Source: Hybos culiciformis (Eukaryota > Arthropoda > Insecta > Diptera > Hybotidae). From it: a DNA stretch of 64,000 nucleotides. Shown here in pieces: positions 10,301-23,300 of this stretch. Both the position numbers and the translations under genes were made by a program. The notes beneath the pieces are model-generated. The model did no database searches. It was not told the DNA's origin and was given only the letters and a program-made list of their open reading frames with translations. The stretch lies in NCBI GenBank assembly GCA_964007475.1, contig OZ023275.1, positions 34,529,381 through 34,593,380 on the forward strand, read 5' to 3'. Positions within the stretch are counted from its first letter, which is position 1. Every line of letters begins with the position of its first letter.

Positions 10301-13300
10301 AAAAAATTAAAAATTGTGTTCATGGAATAATGTGAGTAATATTGACGCGAACTTAATTTAAAACTTGAACATTTCTTTATAATTTAGGAAGCACAAAATA
10401 GAACCCAATTGATGAGAATATTATACTTTTAATGATATTTCATATTTTGATAGAGCTACATACACTATCAATATATCAGAAACAAACAAATTTCTAATCA
10501 TTTATATATAGAAAAAATTGAATTGAAAAAGTTCCAGGATGATGTTATATATCTATAAGTTATATTGAAAATTGTTCACTATCAATACAATGATATTTGG
10601 CTTTTTTAAACAAAGCATAATCTATATAACAATTTTGTTCCACAATTATGGCAAACGTTATAATTAACTATTATTATGTAATCTGTGTAATATTAACAAA
10701 AAAAAAAATAAAATTATTATAGGAATCTTTCTTTCATATTATTACAAAATTCTAAAATGTTATTTCAGGACAGCTCTTCAAATCTTAAAATTAGTGCATA
10801 TTTTTAAAAATTAGGGTGACGGAATAATATTATTTTTTATATACCCAAAAATATACTTAATAAAATAAAAATAATTATTATTAAATGTATATAATATTAT
10901 TTATTCAATAATTGGCAGATTTTGTTAGTATGAGTTTTTTTCTTCAGATTGAAAAAGAAAAAAAGAAAATTCCGAGAAGCCGGATTCTATCAAGCTCTAT
11001 TTACGACTTAAAAATTATAAATTTAAGCCAAATAATTATTACTCGGCTTAAAATTAAATTTAAGTTTTAGTTGTTCAATGTACTAGTTAAGTTATTCAAT
11101 AAATTTTTTTTTATATCCCATATTTATTCAATTTCTAAACTATCGTGTTTTCCTAAAAAATAAATTTATGTGTTGTATTTTTTATTTTAACAATTAAATT
11201 TTTTTTTTTAGTTTTTAGAATCAATTTTTTTTTTGGTAATTTTTATATAGTAGGTATATAAGATTTTAATATTATTTTTTTCCTATATTTTTAACATTAT
11301 ATTTTCTTGTTTTTATTTTGTTAATTATAAAAATTGACTATTCTTTTTTTTTTCCATCAGATAATCTCTCAATTATTAAAAATATAAATATATATTACGT
11401 AATTATAATGTAAAGAAATAAATTGAATATAGTTAATGTTTTGTGAATTAGATTATTGAGAATAGTTTAATAAAGCAATATTGAAGAAGTCTAATTTTAC
11501 ACTGACACAATGTTATCAAACTTTTTAAACGAAAAGTACTTGAAGTTCACGAAGTGGTTGATTAAATATTTAATTTGTCTTTAATTTGTTTTGATATTTA
11601 TACCTTTGTTATTAATACTAGAAGTATTCGAAACGTTTCTAACAAGACTTACGTCAGGGATGAGAGATGAATATATTTATCGAACAAATATTCAAATTTC
11701 GCTTTATTTAAGTATTGAATAATTTTAAATATATTGATAACATGAATGAATTCTGAATAAATTCTTTTTTTTTTCGGATAAGATTAACAACTTGAAAATG
11801 AGAAAATATACTAAAAAAAAAAGGAATTGTGTAAAAAACCCTTTATTTCGTTATTTGGTTGCATTGTCCTTATTTCTTAAGGTTTTTTCATTGGAAGTTG
11901 TTTGTTATAATTGTTTTCTTTCTTTGATTTTGCTTTTTGTCATCAATTTTTTTTTTTCGAAACTTTTAGCGCAGAACACACATACCATAACCTTAGGCTT
12001 AAGAACTGTTGAAAGAATTATAATATTTACTAATGAGTAGCCAACTCTACAAAAGTGGCAAGTAAGAAAATTTTCATCATATTATCTAGGCTTAAACAAA
12101 TCCAACCATAGAAAAATAATTCGTAGAATGTTTTCAAGACTTTTTTCCCATTCTTTTTTTGATTATACCTTTTTTTTTTTTTGATAAAAAGTAAAATAAT
12201 TCAGCGCTAAATATATAACTTTGATACATACTTTATTTTGATAGCTTAAGATTTCATTTAGCCATTTTCAATTTATAGCAATATTATTTTTGTATTTCGC
12301 ATTGAGTGAAGTAAATAAAAATGATCGAATATACATTATTTCTTTTGTAAAAGAACCAATTGCAGTGATTTGAATGTTAGAACAAATTGTTGTTAAAAAA
12401 TCAAAAAAAAAAAAAAAACAAATAATTTTATGTAATTAAAATAATGATTTTCTGATGAAAATTATTTAGTTTTTTATTTATTATTCAATAAAAATTCTTT
12501 TATTTTATTTTGTTTTTAATTTTTTTTATTTTCAGAATATTATAAGTTGCGATAATTTTTAATTTATATGTTTTTTATATATATAAGTATATATAGTTAA
12601 ATTTATATTTAATATAAACTTAACAAAATTAAATCGCATAATATTTATTATGTATGAATTTTCTTATACATTTTCTTTTTTTACAAAAATTTTAATTTTT
12701 GGAATTTTTTGTTTTTTTTTTTTTATTAAATTTTATTAAATTTTTTGATTTTATTTTCAAAATTGAGAAATACCTACTTATAATTATTTTTTATCTCGTT
12801 TCTTTCGCGTTTTATTTATTTTTTTTGTTATTAACTATATTTAGTTTCACGGGAATTATATTTTATTTCAATTATAATTCCATAGACTGGTATTGTATTT
12901 TTTTTTTGTTTTACTTTAATTTACATATTTTTAATACAAAAAAAATTGTTTTTTTTTTTTTTTAAATAAAATTTTGTATAAAAAAAGTATACAATTTTCT
13001 AGTTTTTTATTTTTGTATCTTAAATTTAGTTAAAATATTTTTTTTTAATTATAATTTTTCTTTTTTTTAAATAAAAATATATGTTATCTAATTTTTTTCT
13101 TTTTATACAAAAATTCGATTTTTTAATTTTTAATTTTTTTTTTTTTTAATTTTTAAATATTCTAAATTTTATTTTAAATAATTTATTTAATATTATCTAA
13201 TTTCACATATCTAGTATTGTTGATTGGATTTTAGTTTAGTTTTCAGTTCAAGATAAAAAAAGAAAAGTATGTTGTTGGTCACTCAATTGAAAATATTATT

Positions 13301-13852
13301 ATTTTCTTTTATTAATATGAAAGAAATTTGTCAGGAAAATTTGTCAGATATATCGTCCTTGAAATTGATATTCAACTTGTTAATTGAGTTTAGTTGAATT
13401 TTGAATACATTGCAGATATATAATAGGGGTAAATTTTTGATTGGATTTGTTTGTTTTAAATAATATTGACGATTTATTATATTTTAGAATGGAATTAAAT
13501 TGTTAACTTAAACGTTAATATCACTGCAACACTATTATTGCAATACTAAATTCTCTAATAGTTCACTGTATTGTAATATATATGAAAATGACACTATAAT
13601 AAACGTGTAAGTAAATATTATATTATAATATTATATTTTTTTGAGTGTTCATACTTTTCTTAATTGTAATTTTCCAATTTTTTAATCAACAAATTCTTAA
13701 AATATACATAAAAATTCATATTTAATATAAATTCTTTTTTTTTGTTTATTTTATAATTTTAAATAAATACCTAATACAATATAAATGTAATTTTTTTTTA
13801 TATTTATTTCTATATAATTTATTATTAACATATCCCCAATATATAGTTATTA
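4305..13852. other. Intergenic AT-rich DNA between ADAM gene 3' end and SRA1
   Basis: About 9.5 kb of AT-rich, homopolymer-rich sequence follows the ADAM stop codon in transcription order and reaches the transposon cluster upstream of SRA1. It must hold the ADAM 3' UTR; AATAAA-like signals occur on the minus strand as close as 13803-13823, but the true end cannot be fixed by eye. The open frames at 8446, 9216, 9552, 11792 and 12699 are Phe/Leu/Ile/Lys-rich or lack any recognisable domain. I see no genes here. Confidence 0.55.
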
Positions 13853-14453
13853 TCAGTGCTTATATTCGGGATAACGCCCATTCTCCATTAATTGTCCTTC
13901 CCCTTGTTGATTTTGTTGTTGAATTGTTGTATCTACTAATATATGATTTCGTCGGGTTAATGTCGAAACCGGTTGTATAACACTTCCACTGCTTTCCGTT
14001 TCTGTTGATGCTGGTGACGGGTAGTAATCCCTCTGATTTACATTTATACCATTCGTATTTATTGTTAGTGGACCAGTCATAGTATTGTTGATTGATTGTT
14101 GATGTTCTCCACTTTGTTGTATATTGTTGTTGTTGTTGTTTGTTACGCCGTGATGGTGTACAATACCCGATTGTTGTTGTTGCGATATCTGATGGGATTG
14201 CATAGTTATTGTTGGATCGTATTGTTGATTCGTAGTGGTTGTTGTTGTAATATTTCCACTGTTGATGTCTTTGTTTTGCTGTTGATGTATGTGTTGGTGA
14301 CCAATTAAGCCAGCTGTACTGTGGTGACTGTGAGCCCCCGGAGATATCGTAGCTGTATTTTGCTGTTGTTGTTGTTGATCTAATACCACCACGGACACTA
14401 CGTCCTCACTCGCCCATCGGGCTAATTGTTGTTGAGCTTGAATAAAGTCATCA
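13853..14453 (-). CDS. mmd: ADAM exon: last coding exon, Gln/Asn/Thr-rich, stop
   Basis: The acceptor TTTTCTAG precedes TGATGAC, completing Ser (AG|T), and the exon reads DDFIQAQQQLARWASEDVVS. A low-complexity region follows, with runs of six Gln, six Thr, six Asn and four Gln, and His/Gln clusters. A more regular C terminus contains DYYPSPASTETESSGSVIQP, then TLTRRNHIL and finally MENGRYPEYKH before the stop at 13853-13855. The coding part is 601 nt. The ordered C-terminal block beyond the repeats is the likely functional end; it is not the PDZ-binding motif of vertebrate ADAM22. The gene's 3' UTR continues below 13853. Confidence 0.9.
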
Positions 14454-17400
14454 CTAGAAAATAATAATCATAACAAGAAAAAACACGATATACGGAAAAT
14501 AATAAAACTATAATAATTAAAAATAATTAAAAGAAAATAAATATAAAAAAAAAATAAATTTTGAAATAAAAAACACAATTACAAAAACCAAAATGAATCA
14601 CATAAACCAGTAGTTCAAAGCATATTTTAAAATAAATGAAGAAAAACTAAAGAAACTAACCATTTTCTGTTCGTTTTATTTTCTTCATATATCGGATCTA
14701 ATTTATAATTCAAGCTTTTTTTTTAATTGAGTTAACGATGAGTATGAAAAAAATTTTGACCATGAAAGTAAGTTTAATAATAATTTAACAAATTGGAACG
14801 AACTTTAATAATGTACTTTTATACTATATATTATACTATAGTTACATTATTAACAACTTGATTGAAGATGATTATTTAAATTTTTTTTCGATACGATAAG
14901 AAATAATTGCGTCAGGAAAATGAAATTAATAGTTACTTAATAATAACAAAATTATTCACTATTTTCAATTAAATTTTTTTGTTAAGTACTTGTTGAATTT
15001 ATCAATTCAATGAAAAACATTTTTTTTTAAATTAATATAAAAGATGAAAAAATAATGAAATCACATTATTACGAAAAAAATATAAAAATATTAAAAAAAA
15101 AAGCTTGAATTATCATATCCTTGCAATTCATGTTTAAATGTCGAAGATTTTGAGCAAAGTACCTGTGAACTTTAATTGAAGAGAAATAATGATAGAAACA
15201 ATTATTTTATGTAAAGTGAAGTTAATGAAATTATCATTTTATATAAATTTCAGAAAAATTTAGTATAAGGCGTATTAAATAAAAAAAAAAAAGAAGTTTT
15301 TGTGCACTTTTATCAAAGTTTGTGTGCTTTGTTAGTCTATGCTAGTCTATAAATTATTCTAATTTATTTATTTCTAAATCTATATTCGGTTAATAATAAG
15401 TGTTTATAAAGTTGACCTCATTCCAGTTGCAAAAGTTTTCAAGATACGATTTGAAATTTTTAAATAGGATAGATTTATACTAAAAAGTAAGTAGAAATTA
15501 ATTTTGTTATTCTTTAAAATATTTGGTTCTAAATAAATAAATCTTTAATTTTATTTATACGAACGTAGAAGATGATGAGTGAATAAAATTTTGCGCTATT
15601 ATTTTTTATATGAAACTTTTATGTAAAAATATATTTTTTTTTAACTAAAATATCCTGACATTAGAATATTCTAATATCTAGTTTTGTATACACATGATTT
15701 AATTATTTTGAATACATTATGTGTAAGATTCATCCTAACTAGAACTACTTAGTGTCAAATAATGTTTTTTTTTTTAAATCTATCGAACTATTACCTTTTG
15801 ACCAGTACCACAAAAAAACATAAAGTACTGACTTTCTGTGATCTATAAAAATTATGAGATTTTTAAAAATAATATTATTTTTAAATTTAAATATTTTTTA
15901 TTTCTTATAATAAATAAATTATTTTTGTACAATACGTTTTCATTAATATACACTTTTAGATCAATAATTGAAGAAGATGACTCTATAAATTTTCATACCG
16001 TCCTCTAAAAATGTTAATAATCTTAGTTATTATCAAAAATGTTTGTAAAAATCTGCGATTTAATATAAACCGAAATGTTGAATGATTTTTATGGACGATA
16101 AAGTTGAAATTGATATAAAATGTTTGATGGTATAAAATGAGAATTAGTTTTAGAATGATATATGATTTATAAAAGAAATAATATTAATCTGATGTTTTAT
16201 CAAATTATTTATAGATTTATTAAAAATCATTAGAAATTGAAAATTAATTAAATTTAATCATTATTAGAATTAAGAGTATTTTTTGCCTTGGTACTTGAGT
16301 ATAACTGCATTTCGTTTCAGGATTTAATTAATATCAAATGCAATAGTTTTTTTTTTTATGGATTTTTGAAGAAAAAAACCATTAAACAACGACCTTAAGT
16401 AAGTTTAAGAAGCTGAGCAGAACCATTTTTCTAGAAAATAAAGTCTTTGATTCGAATGATTCATAATCCTACTTTCATGTTTTATGAATAAATTTGATCT
16501 TGATCTGGAATTTTATTATATTATTTGATTGATCATTGTAACTAATAAAGCTTTCAGGTTTGTTTGAATTTAATAAATGCGGCGCCTTCTTTCGAAAAAA
16601 CTAAGTAAAGTCTAGAATATAATATTCCTATGTTTATATTTTTTTTAAATAGAATAGAAAGAAAAATTGAAGTTGATTGTACTACTAAGTGAAAATTATG
16701 AATTGGAGAATATTCAAATTCGTTTTTCAAATGGATAGTGCTTTTTCTAAATCTTATTTATAGATACACACACAAATGGTTAGCAATAAAAGTTAAATAA
16801 CTGAATAAATACATGAGAAAAGAAATAGAATATTCACTTAAAATTAAGCAAAAGAGTTATAAAAACCATTTTCATACGAACGTAAATAATAAAATTATAA
16901 TATAAGTTATTTTATTTGAAAATTATATAAAAAAAAAAAAAATATTCCATTTAAAAAGCAATAAACTTAATATAACCACGGTTAGAAACGAAATCAAATC
17001 AGCTACAATATCATAAAATCATATTATATTTATATATACATATATGTATTGTATATATAATATATATTTCCAGATGCACACCAATTTAAAAACAAAAAAG
17101 AAAAAGTTAATTAAAAGGAAGTTAAATAATAAAATTATATAGGTGGAAAAATAAATGAAAAAAAAAAAAATTTGGATTTACAATCAACAACTTCTAAGTT
17201 TTTGTAATAAACATCAACAACTTTTTTTTTTTCATTTTAGTTAGAAAATATCCTATTTTTAACAGAGCAATAATGACGTTAGGAACTTAAATAAAGAAAG
17301 CTGAAGTTTTGGGAGGATTTGAGCGAGGCCTCCATTCTTAAGTTTTGTCAAATAATAAAGAAGCAAAAGGATTCAAAGTTCCTGTGTGAATATAAATAAT

Positions 17401-20279
17401 TGTTTTCGGGTTGCATAAGTATTTACTTAAAAAAAATTTGTAAGAAATGTGTCAGAAAAATATTTATTAAGAGGTATTTTTTGCGTGGGGTTGTAATTAA
17501 TAATTGGCTTTAAAATAATTTGAATAATTACTTGAAGATAATATTTAAAAGATTTAAATAATGATTAATTTTTTCAAAACTGAACTTTTCTTGAATAATA
17601 ATACGATTCTTTAAAGTTAATGTTAGTTTAACAAATATATGCGATAAACTGTTTGAAAGAGGAATATATTTTTTAAGGAGAAAATTGTCACATTGCTCCG
17701 TTTCAAAATAAGAAAATTCATAACATAAAATGTTATATGTGGCTAACAACAACTAAAATTTTATATATATGTATATATTTTCATAAACTATTTATATAGA
17801 TACTCTTCCATCTAAGGATAAGTAATTTTGGTATAATAATCTTTTGTTTTTTTTTTTCGTCTAATTTTTGATAAGTGAACAAAATTTTTGAACACCTACC
17901 TCTCACTATCAGGTGTTTCACGATCTATTCGTGGGTCTATTGTACGACCATCATGATGATCGGCACTTTCATATATGCCTTCATCATCTTGGTGTAAATG
18001 CGTATGCGAAGAATGATGTGATGAATGTGGTCCATGATGACCGTGCGAATGATGCGTATGATGACCGAATGCATGAGGTGAATGTGATTGATGTTGATGA
18101 TGTCTACTTGTTGTAGGAGGTGGTTGATGTCTATACCTTCCATAAGATACAAAACGACTTTCATCATCCGATCTAGGCCGACATCGACTACTATAAGACG
18201 GATGTATTGTAGCTGTTTTTTGTGATTGTGCTATTTGTTGATTTGATCTACAAATATAGGAATTTTACAATTTTGATTAATTTTTTTTTTACTTTGTTTA
18301 ATATAAATTATAAAATTTTTGTATGAAATGAAGTGAATATCATTAGTTTTTAAAATATATCATATCACTTCATTATATACTTTAAGTTACCAAAAGTTAT
18401 TTTGCGAATGAAATTTTTTTTTTTTAATTAACGAAGATTGCTTGATATAAATCAGATTTTTAATGAAATAATATCTCAAATATTATTTGAAGCAATTGAT
18501 TTATAATAATTTATATATATTTCCACTGACCTTCATAATAATCAATATGAGTAGCTATACCAAAGCCTCTTTGAATAAAGCTCGCCGCATATTCTGACAT
18601 CTGAAATTCATGCCAGCTGAAGTATTAAAAGTAAAAACATAATACAAAATAAATTAAATTAAAGAATCAATTTTTAAATTTTTTTTTTTCAAACAAGCAA
18701 CAATTAATAATTATGTAGTTATCAAAATGTTTTGAATTTAAATGAAATACTTCAGATGACGTCACATTTCACTACTAAAACTTTGCGTTTCTATATCAAG
18801 CTTCACTTTCTAATTTAATCTAAAAATATATATGTATAATATATTTATAATGTATATAAGTATTATATAATATTCTAATGCATTTGAGCAGCTGGATTTA
18901 AAGACTTTGGATTTTCCAGTATTTTCTATTAATTTTTAAATATACAGAAAATTTTTATAACGTAGGGATTAATTTTTCTACATTTTAAAGCATTTGAAAT
19001 TTTATTATTTCGATTATTTATCTATGAATTTTGCAGAAAAGCTAAAAAAAAACAAATTACTGAAATTTACTTCAGGAGCTGATCTGTAATATTTAGATTC
19101 AGGTTCCCAATTATTATCCATAATATATATTTAAAAAAAACTGAAATAAATTTTACAATAAAAATAAATATTATATATGTTAGTTTTTGGGATTATTTTC
19201 GAATACAAATAAAATATTTTATAAACTTTTCAGATTTTAATTAAAAAATAGTATATAGAAAAAGTTTAATCATATTGTAAACAATTATCCATTAAAATAA
19301 TATAAAACGAACTGAATAAGAACCATACGAACCCTAATAATATTATTTAATGTTTGATATTACAGAAATAATAGAAATTTTCTCAAGCTTGGCTCCCGAT
19401 ATTTAAGAAATTATTTGATGTTGTTTTCAACATCATTATTTTCTCTTCTTCAAACTTTTTATAAAAGATTTGATTAGAATATTATTATTAATTACAAACA
19501 GATCAGCTCTTTCGTTTTATGTTTTTTTTTATTTTTATTATAAATATGAAAAAAATTAAAACAAACCCTTGCGAGGATTCACTACAAGCTGCTGAACTAT
19601 CTAATCTATAATGACGATCTGCTTCTGTTTCTGACATTCGAATGTCTTCAGAACCACTTGGACTCATATGTCTCGAAGAATGATGTTCTAATTGTCTAAT
19701 TAAATCTTCTAAATTTCTTATACGTAATGGACCAGTAGATGGTGCTTCATCATCTTCTTGACACGTCGGTTGATGTTGACGACTATGTCGATGATCATGT
19801 AACAATGAACTAGTTTGACCTAAATTAACGCCACCACCACCGCCACTACCAAGACCACCGCTATCAATTAATATATGCGATTGTTGAATATCACATATAT
19901 TTTCTTTGGAACTTGATTTAGAACCACGTTTATAATCACTATAATTTAATGAAGCTGTTGCACATTCTTGTAATGTTTTTCGTAACATTTCTTCACTTAA
20001 GCTACCACTTCCAACAGGTGTATTTCCTGTACCTGTGCCACGATGAGATGCAGCATTACGTAATGCTTCTAAAATATCTTCATGATAACCATTTAAACTT
20101 TTCAATGTACGCTCAACTTCAGATGCTGCTGTTCCACTACCACCAGCCAGTGTACCATCTTGTTGTGCAATTAATTCTAGATTATCAGAATGACCATCTT
20201 CACCCCATTTATCTTTCATTTGATCACCTAATACCAAACCATATCCGTGTTTTTTCAATATTCCTTTTTCTGAATAATT

Positions 20280-20316
<37 letters not shown>

Positions 20317-23300
20317 ATACATATATATATAAATAGTATGTTTACGTTGTCATTAAATTATAATATATATTATTTTTATTATATTGAAAGAAATGTTCCA
20401 GCAACGTAGACACACAATTCAGAATTATCATTGATTTGATTTTATATAGCATTTAAATGAAAGAAATGGGAGAAGAATAATGGTAGTTTTAACTTATATT
20501 AATAATTTTGTATATACATTTCGATGTCAATATTCATTACTAACGATATTATATTTTTAATGCAATTAATTAAAATTAATTTGATTGCAATTTTAATAAA
20601 AAAAAAAGCAAAATTCAATTTTTTGTTTTATATATTAAAACTTAATAGAGAAATAAAATTTTCACAATGTTTATCATAATATTTTTGATTGATAATAATA
20701 AATTTTATCGAAATAAAATTGAATATTAATATGATTGTAATGTATATATATTTGGTTTCATTAATTAATTAATTTTCAAAGCTTTATTTAATATCTTTTT
20801 CGAAAAAATTAACTTGGACCTGACAATCAGAATTCTAATAAAATTAGTGATGCCGCAAAAGAGTTAATATACTTTTCGTATATCGTTTTTGGTAGTTCTC
20901 TATAATTTACAAAATAGAACATAAAATACTTTCAAATTAAAAATTATATTTCAATGTTTTATTTAATTTTCAATAGGTTTTAATACATACTACTAGATAG
21001 TTCAGTTGGCTTTATTTTTATTTATTTCCAAATTTTTGCCAGAAATCATTCTGAAACTATGGAAAAATTTAATGTTTCAGAAGAATTCGAAAATAATAAT
21101 AAAGCGAAGTTATTGACGTTTATTGAAATAAAAAATTTTAATACTCGTATAAAAGACTAGAAATGGGAATCAATATATAGCTGGTCTTTGCACAAAAAAT
21201 GACGAATAAAAGGATGAATTTTGTAAAAAAAAATTCTCCATCAGTCAAACATTTAATTTCTCTCTATCTATATATTATTGTTAAAAAAAATAATAAAACT
21301 ACTACAGTAGAAAATAAGGTTATATAAAAATGAAACTTAAAACCATTTTAGCATCGAATTAAGAAGAAAAACAAACATGCCAATAAAATTATTGTCAAAA
21401 ATCTAAAAGATCTTATTACTTTCGTGACGTTTGGTTGGGAAATGAAAATGTTTTTTTTTTTTTATAAATTTTGGGAAAATTTATAATAATTTTTCGAATC
21501 TTTTTCATATGTAACATTATTTACATATATCTTAATAATAAATTATATTATCAACCAAATGCCAAATGACGTCAGCTGCAATATTTAACAAGAATATAAT
21601 TTGAATCTACTTATTACACATACGATTGACATTTAAATGAAAAAACTTTACATTCATTATTAACAATCATGTGTTTTAATTAATGAAGTTTGAGTAAAAT
21701 TTTAATATGGTTAGTTTTTTTGTACAATTTAATTAAAATTTTATTATTTGTTCTGCAGGAAGTGTTGCGAAATATTTAATTAAGGTTTTAACAAGAATAT
21801 AATTTTTTCAACAATAATGCATTTGTTGATAGTTTCTAGTTTAATATAAGCTGTACTGATGATAGTGTATGATTATTTAAATTTTATGAAATCAGAATAA
21901 TGTCAATTTTTTATTCATTAGTAGTTACACATAAAAATTCTTTAAACTGCATTATTAAATAAATTTTACGTGGTATGCAAGTTTTTTGTATAATATTTTT
22001 AATTGGAAGTATGCAAAAAAAAAAACAAGCAAATTAAATAGAAATCAAAATATTTTGGTTTTATGTATAGTTTTAAAAGATATATTCAGAACACTTATAT
22101 AAATGTTTTTCAGTTCAAAAGATTTTTTAAGTATGAAATTGTTCTGCAATCGCTCAGGCTATATTTATAATTCGCTTACAAAATTGGATTACATTATATC
22201 AAAGTTACTAATCATTCAATATTTCAACTTTTCAATGTAAATTGTTTACTCCACATTAATATACATATTATTATAATATGTATAAATTATTTCCTAGACC
22301 AGAAAAGAATGAACTTTTATTTATTATTAATAAAAAATTGGAATAAAATATAAAATAATTAATTTATTTTTGTTCATGAAAACTTTTATTCAAAAACTAT
22401 TTTTCAAAAACATATGTATGTAATTAAAATTTATATTATCAAGCAAGTTATGATTAAAAGCAAGGATTATTATTAAAAAAAAAACATTATTTAAAAATGT
22501 TATAATAATTTTATATTTTGTTAAAAATTTTCTATTATATGAAGATACATTGAATATAAGCTGATTTTTGATGTTTTGAATTCGAATTTTAAAAACTTTG
22601 TCGTTTAAAATTATCAATTAAAAATATTGAAACTTTACATAGTTAGTTAAATTTATGCAAATATGCAGTTTTTTTTTATTCGGCTTATATAAGAGACACA
22701 TAAATTGTGAGTATATTAGGTACTACATCCACGAGTAACATTTTAGTTTCAGAAACACCTTCAAAGTTATTAGTAGAACATTAAAATTCAAACGAAAATA
22801 TCAGAGGAATTAAGTTTGAAAATTTGTACCACGACTAAACTGAAACTGAAGTGGAAGTAAGCGCGCTCGTCTTTTAAACATATCTTATATATCTCATTGC
22901 TTTTCCAATTCTATTGTAATATTTTTCTGATTCAAATAAAAATTTAAGATTATAATATGCTTTCCAGATCGCTTCCGTATAGAAAAAATTACGAAAATTT
23001 TAATTTATCGATAAGATACAAATTTTAACCTTAGATGAAACATTACAAAGTAATTCTAGTTATGATAGAAATGAGAGTGAAACTCAATTAGGTATATAAT
23101 CAAAGCAATATCTATATTATTTGTTTTTAATGTAACCAGGGTATATATTTATATATATATATATATATAATATATCCGAAGGATTTATAATTTTTTAACG
23201 TATGAGCAAATATAATGTGAAAGTATATGTAATATTCAAGACATGAAAAATTTTATTATTCTAATAAAATCTAATTTTTATTTCTCTATTAAAAAAAAAA

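Larger units (their letters stand above)
18248..19566. other. mmd: ADAM intron with candidate alternative exons, 1.3 kb
   Basis: This intron contains two protein-like islands on the minus strand, at 18531-18616 and 19071-19121, described separately. The rest is AT-rich. Confidence 0.5.

Noticed and set aside
14096..14308. 70-aa plus-strand open frame rich in Val/Leu/Cys
   Set aside because: It is antisense to the Gln/Asn repeats of the last ADAM exon.
17913..18167. 67-aa (plus) and 76-aa (minus) open frames
   Set aside because: Both are out-of-frame or antisense readings of the His-rich ADAM exon, whose true frame is fixed by phase on both sides.
19949..20332. 127-aa plus-strand open frame
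   Set aside because: It is antisense to the large ADAM tail exon, is rich in His/Leu/Tyr from the complement of CAT/ATG-rich codons, and ends in a TA repeat. It is a shadow.
22830..22895. Possible cassette exon on the minus strand near GACGAGCGCGC
   Set aside because: A good acceptor is present, but the required phase-1 frame hits a stop after three codons.
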